Part shown: piece after piece, positions 11,274 through 22,402 of the stretch
Numbering within the stretch: the first letter of the stretch is position 1
Layout: each line of letters starts with the position of its first letter
Source: Folioceros fuciformis
Lineage: Eukaryota; Anthocerotophyta; Anthocerotopsida; Anthocerotales
Length of the DNA stretch: 64,000 bases
NCBI GenBank assembly: GCA_049999805.1
Contig: JBNGIO010006220.1
Span: 84,582-148,581 of the forward strand
Reading direction: 5' to 3'
The notes under the pieces: generated by a model
What the model was told of the DNA's origin: nothing
Database searches by the model: none
What the model saw: only the letters and a program-made list of their open reading frames with translations
Made by a program: the position numbers and the translations under genes

Positions 11274-13714
11274 CAAAGCATGGAGAGACGATAGAGATAG
11301 GGTCTTGGAGGAAGCTATGTGATGACGGGCAGCTTAGTAAGGCATGCAGTGTACTCCACCCCTTGGTCCATCAAGGTACTCTACTTTCGAAAAGCATCTT
11401 TCAGACCCTTCTGAAGGCATGTGCTGCCAAGAGAGATTTGGCCGCTGTGAGATGTGTTCATGCTCTTATCTCTCGAAGTGGGTACGATTCAGATCCGACT
11501 CTCGCGGACCACATGATCCGCATGTACAGTGCTAATGGATGTTTGTCGGAAGCTGTGCAATTATTCAGTAAATCAAGTGTGCGAAATACATCTATGTGGG
11601 GGTCGATCATTTCAGCATATGTTGAACATGGACAACCTGGGCTGGCTCTAGGGCTTTACGCCCAAATGCAGGAATTTGCCCTGAAGGCAGATAACTATGT
11701 GTTCGTGGCAGCTTTGAAGGCTTGTGCTAGAGCAGCGGATTTGGCATCTGGGAGGCAGGTCCACGCTCATATTAGGGAACGCTTGGTGAAGCCCAATGTA
11801 TTTGTTGGAAATGCCTTGGTAGACATGTATTCAAAATGTGGGAGCTTGCTCGAAGCTCGTACAGTGTTTGACAGCTTGGTTGAAAGAGATGTGGTGACCT
11901 GGAACGCAATGATCGCAGGATATGTTCAAAATGGACAGGGTAAGGAAGCCCTGAGTCTCTATTCAATGATGCGAAAGGACGGCATGGCTCTACCATCTTG
12001 CATAACTTTTGTGTGCCTACTAAAAGCATGTGCGAGCTTAGGGGCCCTCCATGAGGGAAAGCAGCTACACAGTGAAATTAGGGGCAGAGGGCTTGAAGCT
12101 TATGTTGGGAGCAGCTTGGTGGATATGTACGCAAAATGCGGAAGCCCGGAGGAGGCCCGCAGAGTGTTTGACAGATTGCCCACGAAGGATGTGGTGACAT
12201 GGAATGCAATGATAGGGGGATATGCCCAGCGTGGGCTAGCGGGAGAAGCACTTGATCTGTATTTGGGTATGCAGAGGTATCGCATAGCAGCAGCCAGCAA
12301 AGTCACCTATCTGTGCCTTCTGAAGGCATGCTCCAACATTGGAGCCATGAGAATAGGCAAGCTTATTCATAGTGAGATTCGCGAGAGGGGGTTGGAGACA
12401 GACTTTGTTGTTGGTAATAGCTTAATAGACATGTATGCAAAATGTGGCAGTCTTGGAGATGCTCGACAAGTATTTGACAACTTAGCTACAAGGGATAATG
12501 TGAGTTGGACTGCCCTGATTGCAGGATATGCTCAGCATGGTCTTGGTCAGGAAGCCCTTGATCTGTATGCAAGTATGTGTAACGAAAGGGTTGGTCCACC
12601 TGATGCCAGGACTTTTGTGTGCCTCTTGAAAGCATGTGGAAGTGTGGGAGCCGTTAGCACAGGGAAGCACATCCACACTGAAATCTTGGAACGGGGGATG
12701 GAAGCTCAAACGTTTTTGGGAAATACTTTGGTGGACATGTATGTGAGGTGTGGGAGAGTGGAAGATGCCCGCCTCGTGTTCGAAAGAATGCCGAACAGAG
12801 ATGTGGTGTCGTGGAATGCACTGTTGAATGGCTACAGCCAGCATAATGATTGTCAAATGGCCATGCAGTGTTTCCAAGACATGCAGCAGGAAGGAGTGAA
12901 GCCCAACGATGCCACCTTCATCGGTCTTCTGAAGGCGTGCAGTCACGAGGGCATGGTTGATGAGGGGCATTATTACTTCAGACTGATGATGGATGAGCAT
13001 GCCATCACACCGACAGCGGCTCACAATAGTTGCATGGTGGATCTCCTCGGGCGTGCTGGCCACCTTGATGAAGCTGAAAGAATTTTGCAAAGTCTACCTT
13101 TGGGAGGGGACGCTGTGGGGTGGAGGTCTCTGCTGAGCTGCTGCAAAACCCATGGTGATGCTGTGCGTGGAAGGCGATGTTTTGAACGTGTGGTTAGTTT
13201 AGAGCCTGATGAAGCTGCTGCTTACGTGCTCATGTCGGGTATTTATGCAAACGCCGGAAGCTGGGCTGATGTGGAAAGAGTAGAGACGATGAGAAGATGT
13301 GCAGGTGCTGTGAAGAAGCCCGCAAGGACCTGGATCGAAGTGAAGAGCAAAGTCCATGAGTTTGTTGTGGGGGGCGAACGGGCCGATGTTTCATCCAAAC
13401 TCCGGAGTGTGAATGTGAGATTGAATAAGGAAGGGCATATACCCCAAACAGAGCTGGTGCTGAAGCAAATGTCGGACAAGGAAAAGGAGGATGCATTGTG
13501 TGGACACGCGGAGAAACTGGCCCTGGCATACGGCCTCCTCAACACTCCAGAGGGCACCACTCTCCTGGTGACAAAGAATCTGCGGATGTGCAATGACTGC
13601 CACAGTGGCACCAAAATTCTGTCGAGCGTAGAGAGGCGTGAGATCATCGTGAGAGATGCCCACCGAGTTCATCACTTCAGCAACGGCTTCTGCTCCTGCG
13701 GGGACTCACACTGA
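11222..13714 (+). CDS. PPR-DYW protein, probable organelle C-to-U RNA editing factor
   Basis: A single-exon frame of 830 residues from the ATG at 11222. PLS-type PPR repeats start near residue 50 and follow one another with the usual marks (ALVDMYSKCGSLLEA, DVVTWNAMIAGYVQNG, TFVCLLKACGS and variants), in at least five P-L-S rounds. Then come E-type motifs (WRSLLSCCKTHGD, YVLMSGIYANAGSW) and a DYW deaminase domain. The domain keeps the PG-box-like WIEVKSKVHEF, the catalytic H-x-E (GHAEKLALAYGLL), the zinc pair C-x2-C (LRMCNDCHS) and the second zinc site (HHFSNGFCSCGD). The last three residues are DSH instead of DYW. Such proteins bind a specific organelle transcript and deaminate a cytidine. 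No strong transit peptide is visible, so the start could lie elsewhere. The editing target cannot be read from the protein by eye. Confidence 0.95.
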   Translation: MGRRLFLCLRALKLCRLTKHGETIEIGSWRKLCDDGQLSKACSVLHPLVHQGTLLSKSIFQTLLKACAAKRDLAAVRCVHALISRSGYDSDPTLADHMIRMYSANGCLSEAVQLFSKSSVRNTSMWGSIISAYVEHGQPGLALGLYAQMQEFALKADNYVFVAALKACARAADLASGRQVHAHIRERLVKPNVFVGNALVDMYSKCGSLLEARTVFDSLVERDVVTWNAMIAGYVQNGQGKEALSLYSMMRKDGMALPSCITFVCLLKACASLGALHEGKQLHSEIRGRGLEAYVGSSLVDMYAKCGSPEEARRVFDRLPTKDVVTWNAMIGGYAQRGLAGEALDLYLGMQRYRIAAASKVTYLCLLKACSNIGAMRIGKLIHSEIRERGLETDFVVGNSLIDMYAKCGSLGDARQVFDNLATRDNVSWTALIAGYAQHGLGQEALDLYASMCNERVGPPDARTFVCLLKACGSVGAVSTGKHIHTEILERGMEAQTFLGNTLVDMYVRCGRVEDARLVFERMPNRDVVSWNALLNGYSQHNDCQMAMQCFQDMQQEGVKPNDATFIGLLKACSHEGMVDEGHYYFRLMMDEHAITPTAAHNSCMVDLLGRAGHLDEAERILQSLPLGGDAVGWRSLLSCCKTHGDAVRGRRCFERVVSLEPDEAAAYVLMSGIYANAGSWADVERVETMRRCAGAVKKPARTWIEVKSKVHEFVVGGERADVSSKLRSVNVRLNKEGHIPQTELVLKQMSDKEKEDALCGHAEKLALAYGLLNTPEGTTLLVTKNLRMCNDCHSGTKILSSVERREIIVRDAHRVHHFSNGFCSCGDSH

Positions 13715-14757
13715 CACAAGTCCCAGATGTGCGCCCTGAGGCAGCCAGAGCTGCTACTGTTGTCGTTTTTGGTTCCTGCCGTGTAAGTTGGGGCGCCAGC
13801 ACCAGTTGGACAAGTAAAGGAGAGGTAGAAGATGGGACAGGTGCCTGATAGCAGCCGTCTCTTCTGCTGTCGAAGTCCGAGTGTGTTTGAGTTTGACCGT
13901 CGGGACGTTTTCTTCACTTGGCAAGGTCTGAAGGGAAGTGCATTACAAATTGCGTCAGCTGCAGCTGGGACGGGGCGAACGGCCCTGGACGCGGCCAGGC
14001 ACGCTGCGCTGCATTGCACTGCAGGTGCAGTCGATGACGACCGGGCCAAAAGCATCCGTGACACAACGAATGCGCAGATTAAGCAACTACAGCTGTTGCT
14101 AGCACTGTACCTGATGAAGAGTTGGTGCTGATCCACGGCAATGTGTGCAACAACCAATGAAAGAGATGCGTACCCAGTCTAGTGGCAGCGTGAAGGGTAC
14201 AGGTTTGCAGACCCCAAATTCAGCTTTGCTGCTTCTGTTTCCTGCTTCGTGCTTACGAAATTTTGTATTGCACCGGATGGACGAGGTAGAAAGTGATGCC
14301 TCCTGCTCCCGTCCAGCAGCCGCGGCAGTCCCCAGCAGACCCGTCTACGTACATAGTCTGGTGCCTATCCCAGCATGCATTTCATTGAAAATTCACAAAG
14401 CAGAGATGTCAGATACCGAGGAAAATAAAGAAGTGCGGCGGTCGGAGGAAATGGCGGTTGGGCGTGGGCCTGCCACCCGGATCGGGCGGGCTACTGACAC
14501 CACTGCACTGACGCCGCAGGCCAGGCCACAGAGGCAGGGGCAGCAGCAACATCTCATCAGGTGATGCGGACGCCACTTCCCGAGAACCGGCCTCGTTTGC
14601 CGCTAGCTTTCCCTGCAAACCGCGGGTGCAAAGATTGTTGATCTTTGTTCCATTTCCGTCGGACGTTCATTATTGCCCGCATCCCGCGGTAAGATGCATG
14701 CATGTGTAGCAAGGTAATATTTAATTAGTATTTGCTTTCGGACACATGATAGTGCCT
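13715..14757. other. Intergenic between PPR-DYW gene and tRNA
   Basis: Likely holds the PPR 3' UTR. Frames at 13832-14131 (+), 14145-14564 (+) and 13672-14157 (-) have no recognisable domains, and the two strands compete for the same DNA. I support no gene here. Confidence 0.5.
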
Positions 14758-14830
14758 TCCGTTGTAGTCTAGACGGTTAGGATACTCGGCTCTCACCCGA
14801 GTGACCCGGGTTCGAGTCCCGGCAACGGAA
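14758..14830 (+). tRNA. tRNA-Glu (CTC anticodon)
   Basis: A 73-nt cloverleaf. Acceptor stem TCCGTTG (14758-14764) pairs with CAACGGA (14823-14829), with discriminator A at 14830. The anticodon stem CTCGG/CCGAG (14785-14789 with 14797-14801) encloses the loop CTCTCAC with anticodon CTC at 14792-14794. An A-box-like TAGTCTAGACGG and a B box GGTTCGAGTCC are present. No intron. It closely matches the usual plant nuclear tRNA-Glu. CCA is not encoded, as expected for a nuclear gene. Confidence 0.97.
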
Positions 14831-14843
14831 AGCGAGAAGTACA

Positions 14844-14847
14844 TTTT
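14844..14847 (+). terminator. RNA polymerase III terminator of tRNA-Glu
   Basis: A TTTT run 14 bases after the tRNA 3' end, the normal pol III stop signal. Confidence 0.75.
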
Positions 14848-16535
14848 ATATTGGCTCTTGTGAAAATAAGTTTGATAGTGATTAAATATGAATGAAAGTG
14901 CCGGCAAATAACTGTGGGTAGAGGCACAGCTCAACGGCAGGGAATGAGAGTGATGAGTGAGAGGCAGGGAGACTGGCTCCGGCAGCAGCAGCAGGGGATG
15001 ATGATGGCTGTACCGGCCCAGCTTAATTAACGACGGCACGGGAGACGGACAGCTCGGTCGTACCGACTACAGGCCCTACCCCAACCCCCGAGGGAGTAGT
15101 TACTCTCCACTCCCTGCGTTAATTAGGAGTTCTGGTCCGTGCTCCGTGTGTGTGCCGTGTATGCTACCCGGGGACTGGACGGGACGGGACTGGACTGGAC
15201 TGGACGTGAAGCCTGACCGGGCCGCTGGAGGGTACGGCAAGCGTGGCAGGCAGCGCGGGCCACGTGAAGACCCACGTCCCACGGTCCACCCATGTCATGC
15301 CATCACTCTTGGAGGGGACGAGACGGGACGGAACAGGAGTCGGAGACATCTCGCCACGCCCCACTCTTCCATCTATGTACATCCCCGTTCCCGTGCCATC
15401 ATAAAAATAAGCACGCGCGTCTGACGCGTCCCAGCTTACGTACCATATCTCGTTGCCCTCTTTCTACTCACGCCACGCTCCTCTCCTCGGCTTACTACAT
15501 ACATATCTCGTTGTCCTCTCTCCTCTTCCTCCTCTCTTTTAACTTTCTTAAAAAATATATATATACCATACAATATAAGTATATATTGATAAGCTCTACC
15601 AGATTGTGAACTCTCTAGTTATCTTTTCCTCAACATACAGATCTTGCCGGCATAATATTGCGAGACAACATGACCTGCTAGCTTGGCTTATCTATAGGGT
15701 TGGACTACTTTTCTTTCAGGCCTCCTATCCTCCTGCCTTCATGACCAAGGTGTGGAAGGTCGTCTCCACTTCAAAGATGGAAGACTCCCATCTCTTCTAC
15801 AATAAAATATTTATTTCATATTTTTCAAGGAAAAAAACTCATACCAATCTTCAAAGTTATGGTTATGATCAAGGATATGTGTAGAATGTATATATACAAT
15901 ACTTGAAATACTTTGCTAAGTAGGTAATCTCGATATTGTTCTCAAATATTCTAGAATATTTTTTGCACCGTTTCACATCTTTTAATATTTTACCGAAAAA
16001 AACGATATAAAAATCCTGATAAAATAATACACGTGTAAGAAAAACATGAGAGAGAGGTGATGTCAAGTGGTGTGGATCGTGAGAAGTTGCAACCGTAGCG
16101 AGCAGGAGGAGGAGGAGGGAGTGAAGAAGTGGGGGAGCGGGGCTGCTGGCATCATGGAACCAGAACCCAGCGAATTGGGGCCCGCCACAATTCCGATTCG
16201 CGCCACGCCACAGATCCAGTTCCCACGTCAGCCCTATCGGGGAGCGCCGCCTTTGCGCAGCCGCAAAGCAAGCGACAAAATAGTGGCGTTTGAAACCGGC
16301 GCAGGCTGGGAGCGGGATGGGCCATGGAGAATGGAAAGTGGACAGTGGACATGGCCAACATGGATGTATGTATGTAATGTTATGTAGATGCATATGGGTG
16401 AGGAGAGTGGGACAGGGCTGCGGGTGGGCCCCGCGCCGGCAGATCCGCAATATCCATATTTAATTATGTACTAGGCTGCCGAAATTACAAAGGCGATTAC
16501 AAATGCAATTGGTGGAGCGGAGGGCGGGGTCGATC
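14848..16535. other. Gene-free stretch with short GGGAC/GGACT repeats
   Basis: No convincing gene. 15173-15206 has a run of GGAC/GGACT units. 15530-16050 is AT-rich and 16060-16450 GC-richer. Frames on the two strands overlap and carry no domain. Confidence 0.5.
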
Positions 16536-17813
16536 GGTGACGTGGCTGCCGAACCCATTGGACCAGCGCCGTGTCTGGGGATTCCGCCCCCCCCTGGTTA
16601 CCGCCACCCGCTCTCGGGTTACCACCCTCCCGCCTTTAAGCAATTTTAAAGCCCTTTTTACCCCGGCCGTGCCCTACAAAGCGTACAATTACGCTTACGC
16701 CGCAGAGAGAGAGAGGGGAGAGAGAGAGCGTAAGAAGAGAGAGGAGAGAGGCGCGCGTCAGAAGAGGGACGGGACGGGACGGGACGGGCCAGCAGCAGTG
16801 CAGTGGAGAGCCAGCCAGCACAAGGAAGCGAGCCCCGCAGAAGACGAGGCACAAGCAAGACGACGGAGAGTGTGGAGCCTGCCGACCACCTGCGAGCGCA
16901 GAGCAGAGAGTAGCAGTAGCGGAGGTGGGCTGAGGGGGAGGAGAGGAGAGGAGAGGAGAGGAGAGGAGAGGAGAAGAGAAGAGGTGAAGAGAAGGGAAGA
17001 CAAGAGAAGAGAGCATAGGAGTGTGAGCAGTGCACGCACAGGCAGTGGCAGTGGCACACACCAGCGCAGCCGGGTGAAGGGCCGAAGCCCAGGGGATCGA
17101 TCGCTTGCTCGCTTCTGCGCTCGCCTCGCCCGCCCGACCTGCTTTCTCTCTCGCTCGTCTGGTGGCTGGGGAGGAGGGACGCTGGGAGTTTGGCTTGGCA
17201 TTGCAGTAATTGGGGGCACGGAGCCAAGAACGCGCTGCCAAATTGCCGAGGTTGTGCCGGGGGGCGGGATCTGGACGGCTCCAATTCCGGGGACTCCACG
17301 CCCAATTCTTGAACCTGCGGGAGGACGAATTGCAGGCCTGCGCCCAGGAATTGGGCTGCGCGGATCTTGCGTGCGGGCTGGATCGTTGACGGAGGCTGGT
17401 GCTGCATTCTTGAAATTGGTGGGAGCGGAGCTGCTGTGTGGGCGGAGGGGAGGGGGCAGTGGGGGGGGGGGGGAGAGAGGGGAGACGGGAGTCTTGGGAG
17501 TTGCGCATTTCCCGCCCGTTGCTGTCACGGGATCTTGCCCGCGTTGCTGCTGCTGGTCTGGTTCTTTGAGTCGCTTGGTGTGGGGACTGGCAAATTGAGG
17601 AGCTCGGGAGTGCAGGAGGCTTGTGCGCTGGATCTGAGGTGCCTGGTCCTTGCTTTGTTGGATTCGAAGGTGGGGAAGAGGGGTTGTGTGTCCGCGGTTG
17701 CGGATCCGCGGGACTCGTTTTCGGAAGTGCTCTACGTATGATCCAGAATTGAGTGCCAATGCTCACGTCGCAGTTGTGCTCGAATCCGCACTGCAAGCGA
17801 ACATCTCCTGGAG
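16536..17813 (+). promoter_or_regulatory. Purine-rich leader and promoter region of the PHD-finger gene
   Basis: Upstream of the PHD gene start. It contains GAGAGA runs (16705-16735), a (GGGAC)n tract at 16766-16788 and a (GAGAG)n tract at 16936-16980, followed by G-rich DNA with a G run near 17460-17475. GA/CT tracts are common in plant core promoters and 5' leaders. Long frames on both strands here come from this skewed composition. Confidence 0.45.
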
Positions 17814-20201
17814 ATGGACCGTAAGTTCCCTTGCTCTGCGTCCGCCCGGGTCTGCCGGCCTCTTGTCCCCTAAAGTCAAGTCCAAGTCAAATTCCCCTTT
17901 TCTTGAGAGGAGAGCTTTGTTTGCTGCCCACCTCAGGCCTTCCCCTTCCCATCTCATGTCACTTACGCCTCTTCCATGTCCCAGCTATCTGGTCTGTGAG
18001 GTGGGTGTGGTAGTGAGCCACTTTTGTGATTTTGTGCCGTCCTAGGATGGCTTGGCAAGAATGCTAGCGGCCTTCCCCTCGAAATGCCTGCCTACCGGGG
18101 AATTGCGGGAAATGTGAATCCGCCATGGCCGTGCCCTCCTTTTCTGCGATCGTCCGCTCGTCGCCAATGTCTGGGACTTCTGCTGCTGTCCGATAATGTC
18201 AGGGAAGCGCTGAGCTGAGCTGAACTGAACTGCACCCCGCTTGTGGTTTGCGAGCAGCGCGCTTGTTGTCGTGCTGGGGTCCCCGGATGTGAAAGAACGA
18301 TCGATTTGTCTTCCCATTACTCCTTGCTCTGAGCCTCCCTTTATGCCTGAACTCGTAGCGATCTATCCACAGGCAAGATTGGGGACGTTTCCGGCAAAAG
18401 CAGACCGGGCAGAGGAAAATTTGAGTCCCAGTCCCAAAGATGGTTGAGTAACATTCATCGGCCTGGCTTCCTGTGGAGATGAACAGCACTTGCTATCGGA
18501 ACTTGCTACTGGATACCGTGTCCAGATTCCGGGTCGCTCTTTCTTGGGTTATCGCTTCCTTTCCTCTTCCTTGTCGTCCCTGGCTGTGGATCCCATCTGT
18601 CGTGGTTGATTGCGCTGTTTGTCCTTGGAATGGGGCGCCTGGTTGGAATCCGTGGATCTGACGGCAGGTAATGGTGTTTGCAGGACGTGCCGGTGGCACG
18701 TGCGGAATTATGGGACTGATGAGGAACCCAAGTTCGTCACTCTGTGCAATGCTTGCAAGATCAATTTTGATCAGGTGAGTGGATTTTTGGGTCTTGAGAT
18801 CTCAGCTATGGGGCCTTCCTTCCGATGCTCACGGATCGCGCTTCGATTCCTTGTGCAGGGGAAGTATTGCCCGTTCTGCGTGCAAATCTATCGCGAAAAA
18901 GATCCCGACAGCTTTGACGGGAAAGAGGTGGGTACCGCACCGCCTGGGCTCCATGTTAGAAGTTAGCGCTGGATTTGTGTAGTTTGGCTTGGTTGATGCA
19001 TCTTGGAAGTTCCCCCCTAGGAGGAGGAGGTGCAACGCAGGAACAGGATCAGGAACAGTATGTCACCTTCGTTTTGTGCGTGTGCTTGAAAACAGTGGGT
19101 GGGGTGTGATAATCGCACCTGCCGCCGATGGGTGCACGTTGATTGCGAGGTCACAGCTGGAAATGAAGTAGATTCCACGGCATTCTATCTTTGTCCTAGC
19201 TGCAGGGAGGTGAGTAGATGCTTGGCAGCCCAGTTGATGCCAATTTTGCGCGGCTTTGCGAGAGGCGTTGCTGTATGTGTGTTTTTGTGGTGGATGGCGT
19301 AGAGTGCTCAGGAGTTAGGGGAGCGAAAACGTCCCGGTCGTCCATCAGCCCACGAGCACTCAGGAGATGCCATGGTGAGTCCCTTGCTTGTGCCCTGGAT
19401 GATGTGACTTGATGATGGTGGGGAGCTGTTGGTCCTAGAGAAGGAAGGCAGTCGCTAAAACGTGAGTGTTGCACCGTTGCAGGACGTGGAGCACAAGCCT
19501 AAGGTGCAGTTGCCTCTGAGAAGCACAAGGAGGCTGTTGGTTGATCTCTCCAAGTTGGAGGTGAGGCGGACTGGAATGGATGCGGATGCACAGACGGAAG
19601 ATTTGGATGAAATGAGAGTTTGTGTGTTTGTGGGCGCGCGGGCGCCATGGCTATAGCGCTCAGGGTTTTGATGTGTACGGGGTGTTGGTATGTGTAGACA
19701 TCATCATTGAAGCGTTATCGGCGTGCATACAATCTGAGAGAAGTTGGTAGCGGGTGCAAAGTAAGCGGTTCGAACCCCCTTTTCTACCTTGCCTGGCAAG
19801 CACTTTCCCTGTCCTGCCGAATGTTCTGGAAGCTTGGTGAGCGGAGGGCGGACCGACCCGGTCCTACGGTTTACTTACAGACTTGGTAATTTGTTTTGTT
19901 GTCCGTGGGTTTCAGGAGGAGCTGGTTCCAGTTGTGGCTCGTCACTTCGCCGCCCAGGTAGGTGGTGGTTGATTTTGTGCTGATGTATATGAGGGTAGGA
20001 CGTAAGGGAAAGGTTGGGGGGGGGGATAAGTCAACCAGCCAGGCCCTGGACGGAGTCAGTTCGGCTGACGTTACCCTACTTGCGCAGGTGGTTGAGGAGA
20101 ACGAGACGTTGCTCACCTTCACTTACTTTTTGAAGAAGCAGCAGAATTTTGGAGCGTCCAACATCGCTCAGCATCGAGTTGCCCGCACTGTAGCCAAGTA
20201 G
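17814..20201 (+). CDS. Small nuclear PHD-finger protein with GATA-like N-terminal zinc finger and AT-hook
   Basis: Reconstructed from splice sites: exon 1 17814-17820 (ATG GAC C, donor GTAAGT), exon 2 18668-18774, 18859-18927, a short exon ending 19057, then 19096-19209, 19303-19374, 19483-19560, 19916-19957 and 20088-20201, giving about 212 residues. Residues 7-32 form C-x2-C-x18-C-x2-C (CRTC ... LCNAC), the spacing of a GATA-type finger. A PHD-like cluster follows: KYCPFC, then GCDNRTCRRWVHVDC, then LCPSC. The exon at 19303 carries RKRPGRPSA, an AT-hook. The C-terminal exon is helical (TFTYFLKKQQNFG). PHD fingers read histone tails, so a chromatin role is likely. It resembles the finger region of plant ATX3/4/5-type methyltransferases but has no SET domain. 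The short exon before 19058 does not keep phase with the best acceptor at 19020, so the exact residues between the two finger halves are uncertain. Confidence 0.75.
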
Positions 20202-22096
20202 AGGAGGTGTGGCTGCTGTGCTCTCTCGTTCTCTGTTACTCAGCTCCCTTGCGTCTCTGTTGCTCTCTCGTTCCTGTGCTGCCCTGGCCTGGCCTGGCCC
20301 TGGCTCTGTCCCCTTGTAGCAGCAGCAGCAGATGCAGCAGCGGAGGAAAGCACAGCAAAGGAAAGGGAAGTAGTGGACATGGGAGAAATTTTGGCGTGGC
20401 CCTAGGTCTGTAGCGTAGGCCTTAGGTAGGCCGGCCTGCCCAGCCTTAGCCTTATTCCGATTCAGTTTTGTGTACAGTGGTGTCCTTGAATCGGGCATGG
20501 CATGGCCCGGCCTGGGCTGGCCTGGCCTGGCCTGGTGTGGTCTGGCCTGGCAATCACACAAGAGACAAGGCACTACTTGAGTCCCATGTTCCGAATCCTT
20601 GCCCCACTCGGACACGTTACGTTACCTTAGATGCGATGTGTACATTACCCCCACCCTATGTTAGCCACTGACTCTTATGTAGGTAGTTACTACGTATTTA
20701 TGAATTTTGTTACGACGGAAGAAAGAGGTTGCAGGGTGCTGGGCCGGCGGCAACGAGAGTGAGAGAGATGACGCATGTTTCCTTCATCCCGATGACTGGT
20801 CGCCGCCAGGCGCCCAGCGTTATCTCGTGCACTGCAGAGCACTGCTCTGCCCTGCCGTGGCGTGGCGTGGCGTGGCCTGGTCTGGCCTGGCCTGCCATGG
20901 CTCGGTGGCCGCTTATCAGACTGCGTATAGTGCGCGTCGCAGAGCGTGCAAGGTTGGTGTGTAAAATGGGACAATCCTGGTCTGATCTGGGTTGTGGGTT
21001 CTCTCTGGGTTGGGGCATTGGAGTACGGTAGATAGAGGAGGAGGGCGAGGAAAAGGGGAAGGCGCTCGCTGGGTGAGATTCGGGAACAAGCCCGTTTTGG
21101 GGTGTCACACGGCTATGGTGGTGAGCGACGTCATGCCATGTCTGGGGGCCCGTAGCCGGTGGTTGGAAATAACAGGGGAGTATGGATCGGATCATGGGTG
21201 CATGTTGTTGGCACAGTCGAGCTGCTCGCAGACAGATTTGCTGGGATTTTGCCGACAGGAGACCCGCATGTGCCTTCCTGCAGCTGCTGCTGTTGTTGCT
21301 GTTGTTGCAGTTGGCGCGGCCCGATTCGGGCCGCCTCCCGCCAGCAGCTCGGCTCCACTGCCCTGGGGGCTGCCGCTGCTCTGCCTCTGCGGCTGCCGCT
21401 GGCGCCCTCGCCCGCGCCCTCCTCCCCACAAAATCGCTTTACAGGGCCCGCGAATGTAGGGAAGCTGCCCTGCGGGTACTGTACATCCAGGCTGCATCCA
21501 CTTTCCTTTCACAGTCGTCCCGCATCCGCTTAGGTATGGGCATACGGTGCTCCTGGCCCGGCCCTGGGAGCGCTCTGCCCTTTGGACTGTCCTTGGCCCT
21601 GGCCCTGGCGCTGGTCCCCGGGGGGGGTTGTGGTTGTTGCTTTGCGCTTTTTCTTTAGGGTTCCCTCGGAACTGCTCTGTCAAAGGTAGTCAGGTCAGGT
21701 CAGGTCAGGCGCCTCCTGCACGTACTACGTGCAGCGTGAGCGAGTAAATGTGAGTATTGTACATGGGGAGTGGTGGGCGGAGCAGCCCCGGCACTGTGGG
21801 GCCTGGGAGCGGCCTGCCTTCTCACCTGTGACATGGATTAATACTCTGCCGCTCCGCTCAAACGGCGCTGAGCAGAGCGTACGATGCAATAATTCTCCTT
21901 CACTTACTAGTTGTTGGCGTAAGTACGACCCCATGATGCCAACTTGAAGTAGAGAGAGAGAAAGGGAGGCGCCACTTGCGTCATATCCCATTGCCTGTCA
22001 CCCACTTGCTGCTGCCATGGGGCTAACCCCTGCTTCGCCCCGCCCCGCCTGCTGTGCTGCCTCGTCTTATCTTTGTACTCCTACTCCACACACACG

Positions 22097-22138
22097 CATA
22101 CATACATACATACATACATACATACATACATACATACA
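22097..22138. repeat. (CATA)n microsatellite
   Basis: About ten uninterrupted CATA units. Confidence 0.95.
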
Positions 22139-22377
22139 GTGCACACCTGCATGGACAGCTTTAACTAGCAAGCTGTGAACACAAGTGCAAAACTTAGGGG
22201 CTGGTGCAGCTGCTTAATGCCTGAGAAGATGCATCAGAAATGGGAAACCGGGGACGGGAAACGGGACGTACAGAAGGGTCAGCAGCAGCACCGGCGGCAG
22301 TGGCATCGGAATATACTAAATGGTACCTGGCTTTGCTGCACCACCTCAAACCAAACCACACAAAGTCTTAGCCTTGT

Positions 22378-22402
22378 CCTAACCCTAACCCTAACCCTAG
22401 GG
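22378..22402. repeat. Short interstitial CCCTAA telomere-like array
   Basis: Three perfect CCTAAC hexamers followed by CCTAGGG. The unit is the TTAGGG type, not the TTTAGGG heptamer usual in plants. Confidence 0.8.

Noticed and set aside
11222-11322. Splicing of the small upstream exons into the PPR-DYW frame
   Set aside because: The upstream donor at 11161 is phase 1, while the nearby acceptors in the PPR frame need phase 2, so no in-frame fusion forms.
13672-14157. 161-codon minus-strand frame and 99-codon plus-strand frame
   Set aside because: Compete for the same DNA downstream of the PPR gene and lack any recognisable sequence.
16537-17796. Long overlapping frames on both strands (up to 386 codons)
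   Set aside because: They arise from GA/CT-rich low-complexity DNA, read as Arg/Glu or Ser/Leu runs, with no domain, and lie in the leader of the PHD gene.
20710-21683. Frames of 120-239 codons rich in Ala, Arg and Pro
   Set aside because: Several mutually overlapping frames on both strands in GC-rich simple-repeat DNA; no recognisable motif or splice support.
22378-22402. Chromosome end
   Set aside because: Only about 25 bp of telomere-like hexamers, with genes on both sides.
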